From positions 1 through 64,000 of the forward strand of contig CAMAXV010000014.1 in the NCBI GenBank assembly GCA_945862385.1: a stretch of DNA of 64,000 nucleotides, written 5' to 3'. The DNA comes from Chitinophaga pinensis. GTDB taxonomy: Bacteria; Bacteroidota; Bacteroidia; Chitinophagales; Chitinophagaceae. Under the pieces are notes generated by a model. The model made no database searches and was not told the DNA's origin. It was given only the letters and a program-made list of their open reading frames with translations. Positions 53,612-61,732 of this stretch are shown piece by piece (position 1 is the first letter of the stretch; each line of letters starts with the position of its first letter). A program made the position numbers and the translations under genes.

Positions 53612-53701
53612 GGCCCCGTAGTCCAGACGATTTTGCTCCGCAAAATGTCTGGATGCAGACAATTGCCTTCGGCAATTTGTCGGCACTCAATCGGGAAAAA
53701 A
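53612..53701 (+). repeat. hairpin element with tRNA-Arg 5'-end repeat
   Basis: The first 10 bases, GGCCCCGTAG, repeat the start of tRNA-Arg and recur at 53702-53711. Between the copies are two hairpins: arms TCCAGAC/GTCTGGA plus TTTTGC/GCAAAA at 53622-53653, and GACAATTGCC against GGCAATTTGTC around TTC at 53658-53681. The structure looks like a small palindromic mobile element flanked by a 10-bp target duplication, carrying no gene. Confidence 0.7.
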
Positions 53702-53775
53702 GGCCCCGTAGCTCAATTGAATAGAGCATTTGACTACGGATCAAAAGGTTTCAGGTTTGAATCCTGACGGGGTCA
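53702..53775 (+). tRNA. tRNA-Arg (anticodon ACG)
   Basis: A full 74-nt cloverleaf: acceptor GGCCCCG/CGGGGTC with one G-T pair and discriminator A, D arm GCTC/GAGC, anticodon stem TTTGA/TCAAA with loop CTACGGA (ACG), and T arm TCAGG-TTTGAAT-CCTGA. No CCA is encoded. It is the major CGN-reading tRNA and a common integration site; accessory DNA follows it. Confidence 0.96.
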
Positions 53776-53785
53776 CGTGATAATC

Positions 53786-53823
53786 AACCACTTATGAGAT
53801 TAAACTTGTAAGTGGTTTTTTTA
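53786..53823 (+). terminator. intrinsic terminator of tRNA-Arg
   Basis: AACCACTTA pairs with TAAGTGGTT and is followed by a T run. It lies 11 bases after the tRNA 3' end. Confidence 0.82.
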
Positions 53824-54163
53824 TTTGCATACAATTTGCATACTTTTCAAGAAAACCACGGCAAAAGAAGGATAGAATAGGATAAAAACACTCATGCTTA
53901 GAACTCCTTTTTTGTCTTATGTATGAGACAGTTCTACAAAGCAGATACATCCTACATGATTTGTATTTCCAATTGACGGAGAAATTACCCATTATTCTTA
54001 ATATAGCATTCCATTCCAAAATTTTAAATGGCAGTCATTTTAAAACACTCCCCCACCCTTTAATCAATCTGATTAATACCCCCCCATAACAGTTGCCGGT
54101 TATAACATTTTCCATTAGACTTCTGTGTGTATGAGAGAACAGCTCAATCCCAATCAAAACCCC
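53824..54163. other. gene-poor entry of the accessory region
   Basis: No convincing gene is seen. TTTGCATAC occurs twice, at 53824-53832 and 53835-53843, 11 bp apart, right after the tRNA terminator. A minus-strand frame at 53792-54019 has no recognisable content. Such short direct repeats beside a tRNA are sometimes integrase arm sites, but no integrase gene is present in the window. Confidence 0.35.
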
Positions 54164-54213
54164 TCCTACATCCTGAGCACCCCGATACATCCTCCTAGGC
54201 TCGGATGTTAGGA
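54164..54213 (+). promoter_or_regulatory. leader hairpin before the 115-residue protein gene
   Basis: TCCTACATCCTGAG at 54164-54177 can pair with CTCGGATGTTAGGA at 54200-54213, with one bulge and one mismatch or wobble, closing a 22-base loop. It ends 35 bases before the ATG at 54249 and could regulate translation or protect the message. Confidence 0.4.
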
Positions 54214-54248
54214 GACTCATTTTCATTAACCACAAAAACCAAATTAAA

Positions 54249-54596
54249 ATGGTAACAGTAACAAACGCCCTTGAGAGGGTAAAGAAAGATGGAACAACTT
54301 TTCCTGTCCTTGAAATCTCTGGAGGAGTGGAGCTTGTTCTCAGCCAGACCACACAGCGTTATTACGCTACAGTTAGGAGATGCACTATTCCATTCACAGG
54401 AACAATGGATGTAGCTAAAATGCTCATTGGACAGAAGATTGAAGGGGAAATCGTTAAGGTGATTGTTCCTCAATATGAATTCACCAACCAGCGCACTGGG
54501 GAAGTGATGACATTGCAACATAGCTATGCCTACAGACCAAAGGATTCTCAGGATCTGGTAGGGCATACAAGGGTGCAGGAAATGTCTATGGCTTAA
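54249..54596 (+). CDS. hypothetical protein of the tRNA-Arg island
   Basis: A 115-residue soluble protein with no signal peptide, rich in Thr and Val and probably beta-stranded (EISGGVELVLSQTT, KIEGEIVKVIVPQYEF). I recognise no family. It is preceded by a structured leader and followed by a terminator at 54729, so it may be transcribed alone, although it is the first gene of a same-strand set with a RadC-like protein, a RecA-like ATPase and a DUF3871 protein. The neighbours suggest a role in DNA handling, but nothing in the protein itself shows it. Confidence 0.62.
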   Translation: MVTVTNALERVKKDGTTFPVLEISGGVELVLSQTTQRYYATVRRCTIPFTGTMDVAKMLIGQKIEGEIVKVIVPQYEFTNQRTGEVMTLQHSYAYRPKDSQDLVGHTRVQEMSMA

Positions 54597-54728
54597 TTGG
54601 AGCTTCAGACACAGGGACCAAATCTTGTCAAGCAACAGCAGTGGGTTTTCATAACACAAGGAAACATTCCATTAGCCGCTACATAAGACTGTGAGACAAG
54701 AAGACCCTTGTGGTTATGGAGCATCCCT

Positions 54729-54762
54729 GGGGATCAGTGTAAAAAGCTGGTCCCCTTTTTTT
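54729..54762 (+). terminator. terminator between the 115-residue gene and radC-like gene
   Basis: GGGGATCAG pairs with CTGGTCCCC (one G-T pair) around a 9-base loop and is followed by seven T residues. It lies within the 189-bp gap between two same-strand genes and 24 bases before the next ATG. Confidence 0.75.
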
Positions 54763-54785
54763 ATTCATTCCTCAATAACACATAT

Positions 54786-55229
54786 ATGACACAAATGGCA
54801 GAAATCAATGTCAGCTATTTTCCCCTGAATAAAAGCACTATTCCTGTTGTATCCTCTAATTCAGCCTATGAACAAGTGTTGGATTTCTTTCCAAAGGACA
54901 CCATAGCCTTACAGGAACATTTTGTTGTGTTGTATTTGAACAAGGCTAATATTCCATTAGGAGGCTTCCTTTGCTCTACTGGAGGAATTACAGGCACCGT
55001 AGCAGACATCAGAATTATTATGGCGGTAGCACTTAAATCCCTGGCATGTGCCATGATAATAGCACACAATCATCCTTCAGGAAACCTCAAACCATCAATG
55101 GCAGATATTGAGCTGACAAAGAAAATTCAGTCTGCTTGCAAGTTCATGGACATTAACCTGGTAGACCACATCATTGTATCTCCTTCAGAAGGAACTTATT
55201 ACAGCTTTGCTGATGAGGGAGAATTGTAA
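54786..55229 (+). CDS. RadC/JAB domain protein
   Basis: About 147 residues from the ATG at 54786 (MTQMAEINVSYFPLN); the upstream part of the frame runs through a terminator and is not coding. The JAMM metal site is intact: ACAMIIAHNHPSGNLKPSMADIELTKKI-type sequence near residue 93 gives the HxH and the distal Asp. Only the catalytic RadC domain is present, without the helix-hairpin-helix part of chromosomal RadC. This short form is common on Bacteroidota mobile elements, where its function is not settled. The ATPase gene follows after 21 bp. Confidence 0.87.
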   Translation: MTQMAEINVSYFPLNKSTIPVVSSNSAYEQVLDFFPKDTIALQEHFVVLYLNKANIPLGGFLCSTGGITGTVADIRIIMAVALKSLACAMIIAHNHPSGNLKPSMADIELTKKIQSACKFMDINLVDHIIVSPSEGTYYSFADEGEL

Positions 55230-55250
55230 CACACATTAAAACAATTTTTT

Positions 55251-56138
55251 ATGCAACTACAAACAGCTTCACGAAAGAAGGTGAAGATTAAAATGAACAT
55301 TGCTTCTCCTTCAGGATTTGGAAAAACTTACAGCGCATTACTCCTGGCATACGGAATTACGGGTGATTGGGAGAAGATAGCTGTAATTGACACAGAGAAC
55401 GATTCAGCCTCTCTTTATTCCAACCTTGGTCCGTTTAAGACGCTCAGGCTTGATGCTCCATTTAGTCCAGATAGGTACATTCAAGCAATTGACACCTGCG
55501 AGAAGGCAGGCATGGAACTCATCATCATTGATTCCATTACACATGTCTGGAAGGGTCAAGGAGGAATTCTTGAATACCAAAATGCTTTGGGTGGAAGATA
55601 TCAAGACTGGGCAAAAGCCACACCACTCTATCAGAAATGGCTTAACAGGATTGTTCAATCCCATTGCCACATCATAACCACCAACAGAAAGAAGCAGGCT
55701 TACAACCTGATTACAGAAGGAAACAGAACAAAGGTGGAGAAAGCGGGATTGGATGATGAAATCAGGGAAGGATATGAATACGAGCTCACCCTGGCTTTTG
55801 AAATCATCAATGACAAACACATGGCTAGAGCAAGCAAAGACAGAACAGGCTTGTTTGTCAACCTCCCAGAATTTGTCATTTCACCAGAAACAGGCAGAAT
55901 GATCCTCAGTTGGTGTCAATCTGGGGAAGAAATAAATAGTGATGGCATATCTGACAGAATTGGCAGATGTTCCTCTATACAGGAATTGTTAGATCTGTAC
56001 AGGATGTTTCCTCAATTTCAGCAGACATTAAAGCCTGAATATGAAAGGAAAAAGAGAGAGCTCATTATGACCGCGCCTGAATCAGAATTAAAAACTCCCA
56101 TTTTAAACATTAAACCAAATAGCAATGGAAACCACTGA
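55251..56138 (+). CDS. RecA-like ATP-binding protein (AAA_24 / phage nucleotide-binding type)
   Basis: A 295-residue protein. ASPSGFGKTYSALLLAYG near residue 18 is a Walker A loop, KIAVIDTENDSASLY near residue 42 follows, and LIIIDSITHVWKGQGGIL near residue 92 is the Walker B. HCHIITTNRKKQAY near residue 137 resembles the sensor region. The fold matches phage-encoded RecA-like ATPases annexed to recombination or replication modules. Its last 14 bases overlap the start of the DUF3871 gene, so both proteins are made together and may form a complex. The nucleic-acid target is unknown. Confidence 0.82.
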   Translation: MQLQTASRKKVKIKMNIASPSGFGKTYSALLLAYGITGDWEKIAVIDTENDSASLYSNLGPFKTLRLDAPFSPDRYIQAIDTCEKAGMELIIIDSITHVWKGQGGILEYQNALGGRYQDWAKATPLYQKWLNRIVQSHCHIITTNRKKQAYNLITEGNRTKVEKAGLDDEIREGYEYELTLAFEIINDKHMARASKDRTGLFVNLPEFVISPETGRMILSWCQSGEEINSDGISDRIGRCSSIQELLDLYRMFPQFQQTLKPEYERKKRELIMTAPESELKTPILNIKPNSNGNH

Positions 56139-57102
56139 AACCTTGTTACCAATAGTAGTGCCGGATACAATATCCACAACACCAAAAAGAGCTTATTTCA
56201 TTGAAGCGAACACAATTGAATCCACCCTGGAAGAAATGAGGACGGAACACATTATTCCTGTGTTTGTGAAGGACAATGAAACGCTCATTTCCCATGTGGA
56301 ATTCATTGAATCCGTTCAAAGCATCACCTATGACCTGTTCAGAGGGGAAACTATTCTCCATCCAGCTGTAAGGCTTTCCCATCCCATTAAGGGCAGAATC
56401 CCAGAGGCTAAGGATAAACAAGCTAAAGACCTCCATCCATGGGAGAAAACCCTTTATTACGAGCGAATGGCTTTTGTCATTGAAATCCCCAGCATACAAG
56501 CTGAAATAGATGGAAACACGCTCAGCCTATCCATAGGAGGTGTTAAGGCTTACAACGAGGATAATTTGTATGCCCGTTCAAACCAGAGCGACCAGCATTT
56601 CAAGCTGTTTATGGGATTTCAGAACAAGGTGTGTACGAATATGTGTGTCTGGTCTGATGGGTATGTTGACAAAGTGAGAGTGAGATCAGCAGGAATGCTC
56701 AGAGCAGCTGTAATGGACATGATGAAGCGGTATGATGAAAACAACCATCTACAACACCTGAAATCCCTGGCTAACTATTCCATTACGGAGGAACAATTTG
56801 CGCAATTGGTGGGGAAATGCAGGATGTTCCAGCATCTTCCACTGGAAATGAAAAAGAACATCACTCCGATGCTCTTTGGAGATCAGCAGATGGGAGCTGT
56901 TGTCAAAGATTTCTATCGGGATGGGAGCTTCTGCAGGGATGAAAACGGAAACATCAACCTCTGGAGGCTATACAACCTGTTTACAGGGGTGAATAAGAAC
57001 AGCTACATCGATAGCTTCCTGGAACGTTCTGTCAATGCATTCAGCCTGTCTGAGGAGATCAAATGGGCATTGGAAGGAAGACAGAGTTGGTATTTGAACT
57101 AA
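56125..57102 (+). CDS. DUF3871 family protein
   Basis: A 325-residue protein that I match to DUF3871 from HPIKGRIPEAKDK, FKLFMGFQNKVCTNMCVWS and RMFQHLPLEMKK. The family has no known function and is found in Bacteroidota, usually on mobile elements. There is no signal peptide or membrane segment. The start overlaps the ATPase gene by 14 bases. Co-occurrence with a RecA-like ATPase and short RadC suggests a role in replication or recombination of the element, which is inference. Confidence 0.72.
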   Translation: METTETLLPIVVPDTISTTPKRAYFIEANTIESTLEEMRTEHIIPVFVKDNETLISHVEFIESVQSITYDLFRGETILHPAVRLSHPIKGRIPEAKDKQAKDLHPWEKTLYYERMAFVIEIPSIQAEIDGNTLSLSIGGVKAYNEDNLYARSNQSDQHFKLFMGFQNKVCTNMCVWSDGYVDKVRVRSAGMLRAAVMDMMKRYDENNHLQHLKSLANYSITEEQFAQLVGKCRMFQHLPLEMKKNITPMLFGDQQMGAVVKDFYRDGSFCRDENGNINLWRLYNLFTGVNKNSYIDSFLERSVNAFSLSEEIKWALEGRQSWYLN

Positions 57103-57109
57103 AAACAAA

Positions 57110-57135
57110 CCCCCACCTGGGAGATTGGGTGGGGG
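57110..57135 (+). terminator. hairpin after the DUF3871 gene
   Basis: CCCCCACC pairs with GGTGGGGG around a 10-base loop, 8 bases after the stop codon. There is no T run, so it may be a Rho-linked or RNA-stabilising end rather than a classic terminator. Confidence 0.45.
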
Positions 57136-57314
57136 ACTACACTAATAATTAGTCGTATCTATATAAATAGTAAAACTACCATCCCTGATTATTTCATACT
57201 TTTTTTCTTTGTATTCCTTGATATACGCAAAGATTACAAATACTATAATTGTTGAAACATGTAAAAATGTCATAAAATATTCATAAACAAAAATGGAAGT
57301 AATTTTATTCTTGA

Positions 57315-57746
57315 TCATTTATACCAATTTAAATTCATGCCTAGGATAAAGGATATTATTCTTAATCTTGCCGCGGTGTCTCCTGATTTTTCTAATTGAC
57401 CCCAAAATAGATTTTTTATATCATTGTTTGATTCTGGGTGTGGTACACATATATATTCTTTTTGCAATTCGTTTAATGAGTTTCTATATGAATATATTAG
57501 TAAGTATGCAACGGGTTTGTTAATTGACAACTTGATAAAGGCTTTTAATTCAGCTCGTCTATTCCCAACTTCAATAATATCTACTGATACGTCTGAATAA
57601 CCCTGTTTAATATCAATTCCAGATTCCTGATATATTTTATACCCCTTAGTCAGGTAATTATATTCTTCCACTGATGTTTGAGCTTTTATTAAAGAATTAC
57701 TAAAAATCTGAACGAAAAAAGCAAAAATTAGGTGTTTGTACATCAT
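57315..57746 (-). CDS. hypothetical secreted protein
   Basis: About 143 residues from the ATG at 57746 (MMYKHLIFAFFVQIFSNSLIKAQ), a clear signal peptide; the longer frame to 57800 is not supported. The mature part (TSVEEYNYLTKGYKIYQES) has no motif I recognise; a hydrophobic strand, PVAYLLIYSYR, lies in the middle. It is AT-rich and faces the DUF3871 gene across a gap of about 210 bp. Probably periplasmic cargo of the island. Confidence 0.55.
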   Translation of the reverse strand: MMYKHLIFAFFVQIFSNSLIKAQTSVEEYNYLTKGYKIYQESGIDIKQGYSDVSVDIIEVGNRRAELKAFIKLSINKPVAYLLIYSYRNSLNELQKEYICVPHPESNNDIKNLFWGQLEKSGDTAARLRIISFILGMNLNWYK

Positions 57747-58078
57747 TTTTTTTAAATATAACGAAGAATTAATTAAAATATTTTGAGTAGTACTCGCCAA
57801 ATAGAAGACCAGTAATTAGGTGAATAATTTTATTTAAATTAAAATTCAATTATGAACATGCAAACACATTAGAAAATTTAGTGCACCTTTCAAATCCAAG
57901 ATTTCACTTTAGGTCCTTTAAAATCAAATAACTAGGTATAGTCTACAACGTTATTTGATGTCAATACTCTTATAATTATATACAATATAAACACATTAAT
58001 CTTAATTAAAAGAAAATCTCCAATTAAGTGATTGTTATGATATAATCCCAAAGTAATTGCTATAGTTCGGGTACACAC
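57747..58078. other. AT-rich intergenic region without a gene
   Basis: No reading frame or strong hairpin is visible. The composition is very AT-rich, like the two small cargo genes on either side, and presumably contains the promoter of the gene at 57746. Confidence 0.4.
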
Positions 58079-58528
58079 TTAGTAAGTACATTCCTTTCGA
58101 TTTTTCCTTATAAAATAGATTGGATAATCCGAATTTCTATTTTTTCGCACTTCGTTAAGGAGCGCCACTGAATATTTACTAAAAATAGTATCATTCACCG
58201 TACTAGTTAATTGTAAAATAAAAAAAGAATCAGGTATCACAATCTCATAATAAAATAAACTTCCTCTTTTACCAGTCGAATAATATAAATTATCCTTAGT
58301 CTTTCTATAATTAAGTAAAAATTCATGCTCTTGTTCAGTTGTTAATAAATCTCTTGATTTTGCATCAATAAAAAATGTAATAACTCCATTTGTTAAGCCA
58401 TGACCTCGACTTGGGATTTCGGAAAAAATACACTTAAAATTATTATCTAATATTACTTGACCATAAATATTTGTATGAACTAGTAAACAAAATAAATTAA
58501 GGATTAATAACTCAAATATTCGTTTCAT
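58079..58528 (-). CDS. hypothetical secreted protein
   Basis: A 149-residue protein beginning MKRIFELLILNLFCLLVHTN, a signal peptide ending near IYGQ. The mature part is short and charged, with alternating hydrophobic residues (LFYYEIVIPDSFFILQLTST) that suggest a beta fold. I recognise no family. It is AT-rich and flanked by similar cargo genes, all on the minus strand. Confidence 0.55.
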   Translation of the reverse strand: MKRIFELLILNLFCLLVHTNIYGQVILDNNFKCIFSEIPSRGHGLTNGVITFFIDAKSRDLLTTEQEHEFLLNYRKTKDNLYYSTGKRGSLFYYEIVIPDSFFILQLTSTVNDTIFSKYSVALLNEVRKNRNSDYPIYFIRKNRKECTY

Positions 58529-58647
58529 AATATTAGATGTTTATTGCATTTCTTTGGTGATTGAGTCCCATACTGTATCGAACCCTTATTTTTTGGACAA
58601 AATAACTATTAAAGCATTTTGCGATTTGTTTCTAAAAATTGCACTTA

Positions 58648-58800
58648 TCAGTTGAACTCAGCTAATAATAAAATTAAAAAAAGACAAATTGGAAAAATGT
58701 AATCTCCGTCATAAAGATAAATGGAAGTTAGTGCTATAAAAAAACCCAATATAATTCCGGAAAACAATCCTTTAATAAGAAAACTTTTTTCCTCATTCAT
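58648..58800 (-). CDS. small two-segment membrane protein
   Basis: A 50-residue frame starting MNEEKSFLIKGLFSGIILGF, with two hydrophobic segments (GLFSGIILGFFIALTSIYLY and IFPICLFLILLLAE) joined by DGDY. Frames this hydrophobic with a charged N-terminus are rarely accidental, but the gene is short and I see no ribosome site or relative. It lies between the 149-residue secreted protein and the tail-fibre-like gene. Confidence 0.45.
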   Translation of the reverse strand: MNEEKSFLIKGLFSGIILGFFIALTSIYLYDGDYIFPICLFLILLLAEFN

Positions 58801-58893
58801 AAAAAGTATGCTACTTACAAATTGGTTAAAACTTATTTGCTTTCAATTTCCAAATTAAGCATTTTCGTCCAAAATATCGACTATTTTTCACTG

Positions 58894-60609
58894 TCAATTG
58901 TTGATTAAGTAGCCATTTATTCCCGTCACACCACTTGGATAATTAGATCCTATGAGGGAAATACCTGTATCACTTGAAATGATAGTACCGGAAGGCAGAC
59001 AATAATTACTATTAACTCCCCACTTAACTGTTATTCCATTTACTTTAAAATCAAAGCCACAAACTCCCTTCAAAACAAGCTTTTTTCCGGCAGGAACAAC
59101 ATAGGGATTTGCAGCTGTAATCATTTCGTTGATGATGATTATATTATTTGTCTTAGGTACAATCACACCTGATATTAAGTATTTATTGTCAGTTACAATG
59201 TCACCGGTTGCTTCTGCTGTTATTTCAGCATTTTCTCCAAAAACCAATCCAACAGTGCTAAAAAAACCCTTCACATATTTTGCGTAGTTAACTCGATTAA
59301 CAGAAACTACGGAATAATCAGACTCTCCTGTGACATAAAAGTTATAGCCTTGTGGGACTGTGTATGATTTAAGTTTACTTAATTCCAGGAATACAAATTC
59401 CCCATTGATTCCTTCTGGATAATCTAGGGAATAGATTTGATTTGTAGGCATAGGGATATTTAAAACACCTGTTTGATTATTGTACGTTGGTGCCCCAGTA
59501 TTCCCATTTGTTGTAAAAGATATTGAAGAACGTGCTCTTGAATCAGTGTAATAAAGATTACTACCTTCTGCTATATCCGAGGTGGTGGCATCCTCCCCAG
59601 CTATAATTAACCCCTTGCCATCGTAGCTCACCTTTGTTTTTGTGCCTGCTGTGATTGCCGCATTTGAACTTATTTTCCCATCTAAGGCAAGCTGGGCAGC
59701 AGTTGAAATAGGCTTATTGAGATCACTGGTGTTGTCCACTTGATCTAAACCAACCTTCGACTTGCTAATACCATTTGCCACTTTAGAATCAGTTATGCTT
59801 CCATCTGCAATTTTAGAAGAAGTGACCGATCCTGCAGCAATAGTTGGCTGTGCAGCTGATCCAGATAAGTCCCCAGCCAATTGAATCTTTCCTTTTGTAG
59901 ATGCATCTGCATCAGGAGTAGAAATAGTTGAAATAGCAGCATTCACAAAAGCCGTAGTAGCTATTTGTGTTGAATTATTACCAACTGTAGGTGTTGGTGC
60001 TGTGGGAGTTCCTGAGAATCCTGGAGAAGAAAGTGATGCTTTTCCATCCAATGCGGCTTGAGTTAAAGAACTAATTGGTTTAGTTAGATCGCTGGTATTA
60101 TCCACATTTCCCAGCCCCACCATTGATTTTGTTACGCCACTCACAGTTCCTGTAAATGTGGGTGAGGCAATTGGAGCATATGTTGATGCTGCTGATGCTG
60201 TTGAAAGTTTATTATTAAATGTATTCCAATCCACTGATGAGAGGTATCCGTTGGATGAAACCCCTGCTTGCGGTAAATTGACGTTTGTTCCAGTTAGCAA
60301 CAGCGGGGAGGCAAAGGTGTAGGTCGGACCTGTTCCAGATCCTGTTCCTGTAGCTAGTCTTGTCCAAACACCAGAAGCAAAATAGTAATAACCGGGTGTA
60401 TTATCGGTTTGGTATATCAGAAGGCTATTGGCTGGACTTTTTATGGCATTCCTTTGAGTCATTGTAAGCCTGGGAATCAAGACTCCCCTATTTGTTGCTT
60501 TCACTTCCAGCATGGCTGAAGGATTTGGTGTTTTTGTACCAATACCCACCTGGGCTTGTATCAATTGAAAAGAAAAAGCTGTTAGGAGCAGCAGTAGTGC
60601 TTTTTTCAT
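58894..60609 (-). CDS. surface protein with tail-fibre-like repeats
   Basis: A 571-residue secreted protein. The signal peptide (ALLLLLTAFSFQLIQAQ) is followed by VGIGTKTPNPSAMLEV and RGVLIPRLTMTQRNAI, a Bacteroidota surface-protein start. The middle carries phage tail-fibre-like repeats. SMVGLGNVDNTSDLTKPIS recurs as SKVGLDQVDNTSDLNKPIS, and GTPTAPTPTVGNNSTQIATT precedes an AFVNAAIS segment that is typical of tail fibres. The last 170 residues are a separate domain I do not recognise. It is probably an adhesin-like or cell-surface fibre protein, co-transcribed with the gene at 61309, which lies 10 bp upstream. Confidence 0.75.
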   Translation of the reverse strand: MKKALLLLLTAFSFQLIQAQVGIGTKTPNPSAMLEVKATNRGVLIPRLTMTQRNAIKSPANSLLIYQTDNTPGYYYFASGVWTRLATGTGSGTGPTYTFASPLLLTGTNVNLPQAGVSSNGYLSSVDWNTFNNKLSTASAASTYAPIASPTFTGTVSGVTKSMVGLGNVDNTSDLTKPISSLTQAALDGKASLSSPGFSGTPTAPTPTVGNNSTQIATTAFVNAAISTISTPDADASTKGKIQLAGDLSGSAAQPTIAAGSVTSSKIADGSITDSKVANGISKSKVGLDQVDNTSDLNKPISTAAQLALDGKISSNAAITAGTKTKVSYDGKGLIIAGEDATTSDIAEGSNLYYTDSRARSSISFTTNGNTGAPTYNNQTGVLNIPMPTNQIYSLDYPEGINGEFVFLELSKLKSYTVPQGYNFYVTGESDYSVVSVNRVNYAKYVKGFFSTVGLVFGENAEITAEATGDIVTDNKYLISGVIVPKTNNIIIINEMITAANPYVVPAGKKLVLKGVCGFDFKVNGITVKWGVNSNYCLPSGTIISSDTGISLIGSNYPSGVTGINGYLINN

Positions 60610-60619
60610 GGTGTAGCGG

Positions 60620-61309
60620 TTAAAGGATGAATTTCTCGGTTTGTTTTCTGTTGGAGAGTAAATAGGTGGAATGAGCTAGTTGGGAAAGAGAGATTTGATG
60701 AACTCCTGGAGACAGCTTCAGGCTTAAAATTGTTTTACCATCATTGGTGGAAACAAAATATTCCCCAGTTTCCATGATGCTAACTGATATCACCTTGTTC
60801 ACTGCCGGATTTGTAATAATCTCAAAGCTCTTGGAGGAATGAGTTTCTGCAACAGTTATAGCTCTTGTGATTTTACTTTTGGACACATCGCCCATCATTG
60901 TTTTCCTTCCGAAACCAACAAGCTCTGATTCTATTGGAGTCCATTTTGAGTTATCAAATAGCTGTATATTATAATGGGACTCAGTAGCTTTTTCCTGCAA
61001 ACCCACCATGATTTTCCCAGTAAATGGATTGGGGTTATGCTCAAACTGATAAGTGCTGGAAATGGTCCTTCCAGACGTAAACAGTTTACTTTTGGTTATT
61101 GAGACAGTGTTATTGCGAATGGCATAATCCCGCAATGGCGTAATCACCAGCTTGTCGATGCTGAAATCAGTTCCTCCCAAAATGGTCATTTCCCCTTCTG
61201 AACCAACAGAAAGTAACTCCTCTTGAGAGCATGCAGGATTGATTAATGTGAGACAAAATGTTGAGATCAAGCAAATAAGAATTTGCCAGGGTGCTTTGTA
61301 AAATTTCAT
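60620..61309 (-). CDS. secreted protein with T9SS-like C-terminal domain
   Basis: A 229-residue protein with a signal segment (ILICLISTFCLTLINPACSQ). The C-terminal about 75 residues (FEIITNPAVNKVISVSIME to LSQLAHSTYLLSNRKQTEKF) resemble a type A sorting domain of type IX secretion, with the expected glycine-tyrosine-leucine pattern and final KFI. The middle region is unknown. It is the upstream gene of a pair with the tail-fibre-like protein, so both may be displayed at the cell surface. Confidence 0.68.
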   Translation of the reverse strand: MKFYKAPWQILICLISTFCLTLINPACSQEELLSVGSEGEMTILGGTDFSIDKLVITPLRDYAIRNNTVSITKSKLFTSGRTISSTYQFEHNPNPFTGKIMVGLQEKATESHYNIQLFDNSKWTPIESELVGFGRKTMMGDVSKSKITRAITVAETHSSKSFEIITNPAVNKVISVSIMETGEYFVSTNDGKTILSLKLSPGVHQISLSQLAHSTYLLSNRKQTEKFIL

Positions 61310-61485
61310 AGTGTTGCAGGGTTTTGAGGCATTCCCTTCAGTCGAATCTACGATTTATATGAGACTGTAACTCAATTTTAGCCGACAAAACTATCAATGA
61401 AAGAGACATGATTTTTTGATGTTCAATAACAAGGACTTATACATTATTAAAAACCACCATAAGATCATTATTTCAGGTAGACATA

Positions 61486-61516
61486 CAAAAAAACCCTCCA
61501 GAACAGTCTGAAGGGG
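61486..61516 (-). terminator. terminator-like hairpin facing the minus strand
   Basis: On the minus strand CCCTTCAG pairs with CTGGAGGG (one G-T pair) and is followed by a run of T residues. No minus-strand gene in the window ends just upstream of it, so it may be left from an earlier gene order. Confidence 0.6.
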
Positions 61517-61655
61517 CACATTTTGAATGAGATGTTTACTAATTAATCTGATCCAAATAATCCGAAGTCACTTCTCTATAGTTTCTCGTTATAAACATAT
61601 TTACTGTATCAGTTTTTTCTTAAAGTCCATGGTGCTGTATAGGAAATTCGAACAT

Positions 61656-61732
61656 AATTTCCCCGTTAAAATCTCCCGTGATTCCGGTGTTTTCCCCATT
61701 TTTACTATTGAATTTCTTTTCAGCTTTGGGTC
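61656..61732 (+). promoter_or_regulatory. conserved leader of the first Rpn-family gene
   Basis: This 77-nt block aligns without gaps to 63786-63862, at the same distance from the start codon of the second Rpn gene. The first 22 bases are identical, and by hand count 61 of 77 match. A TTCCCCGTTAAAATCTCCC core, then CTCCGGTGTTT-like and CTTTGGGT segments, are conserved. It contains no reading frame into the gene (a TGA lies in frame). Confidence 0.65.

Noticed and set aside
53792-54019. A 75-residue minus-strand frame after tRNA-Arg, considered as an integrase end
   Set aside because: No tyrosine or serine recombinase motif is present, it begins in the tRNA terminator, and the codons look random.
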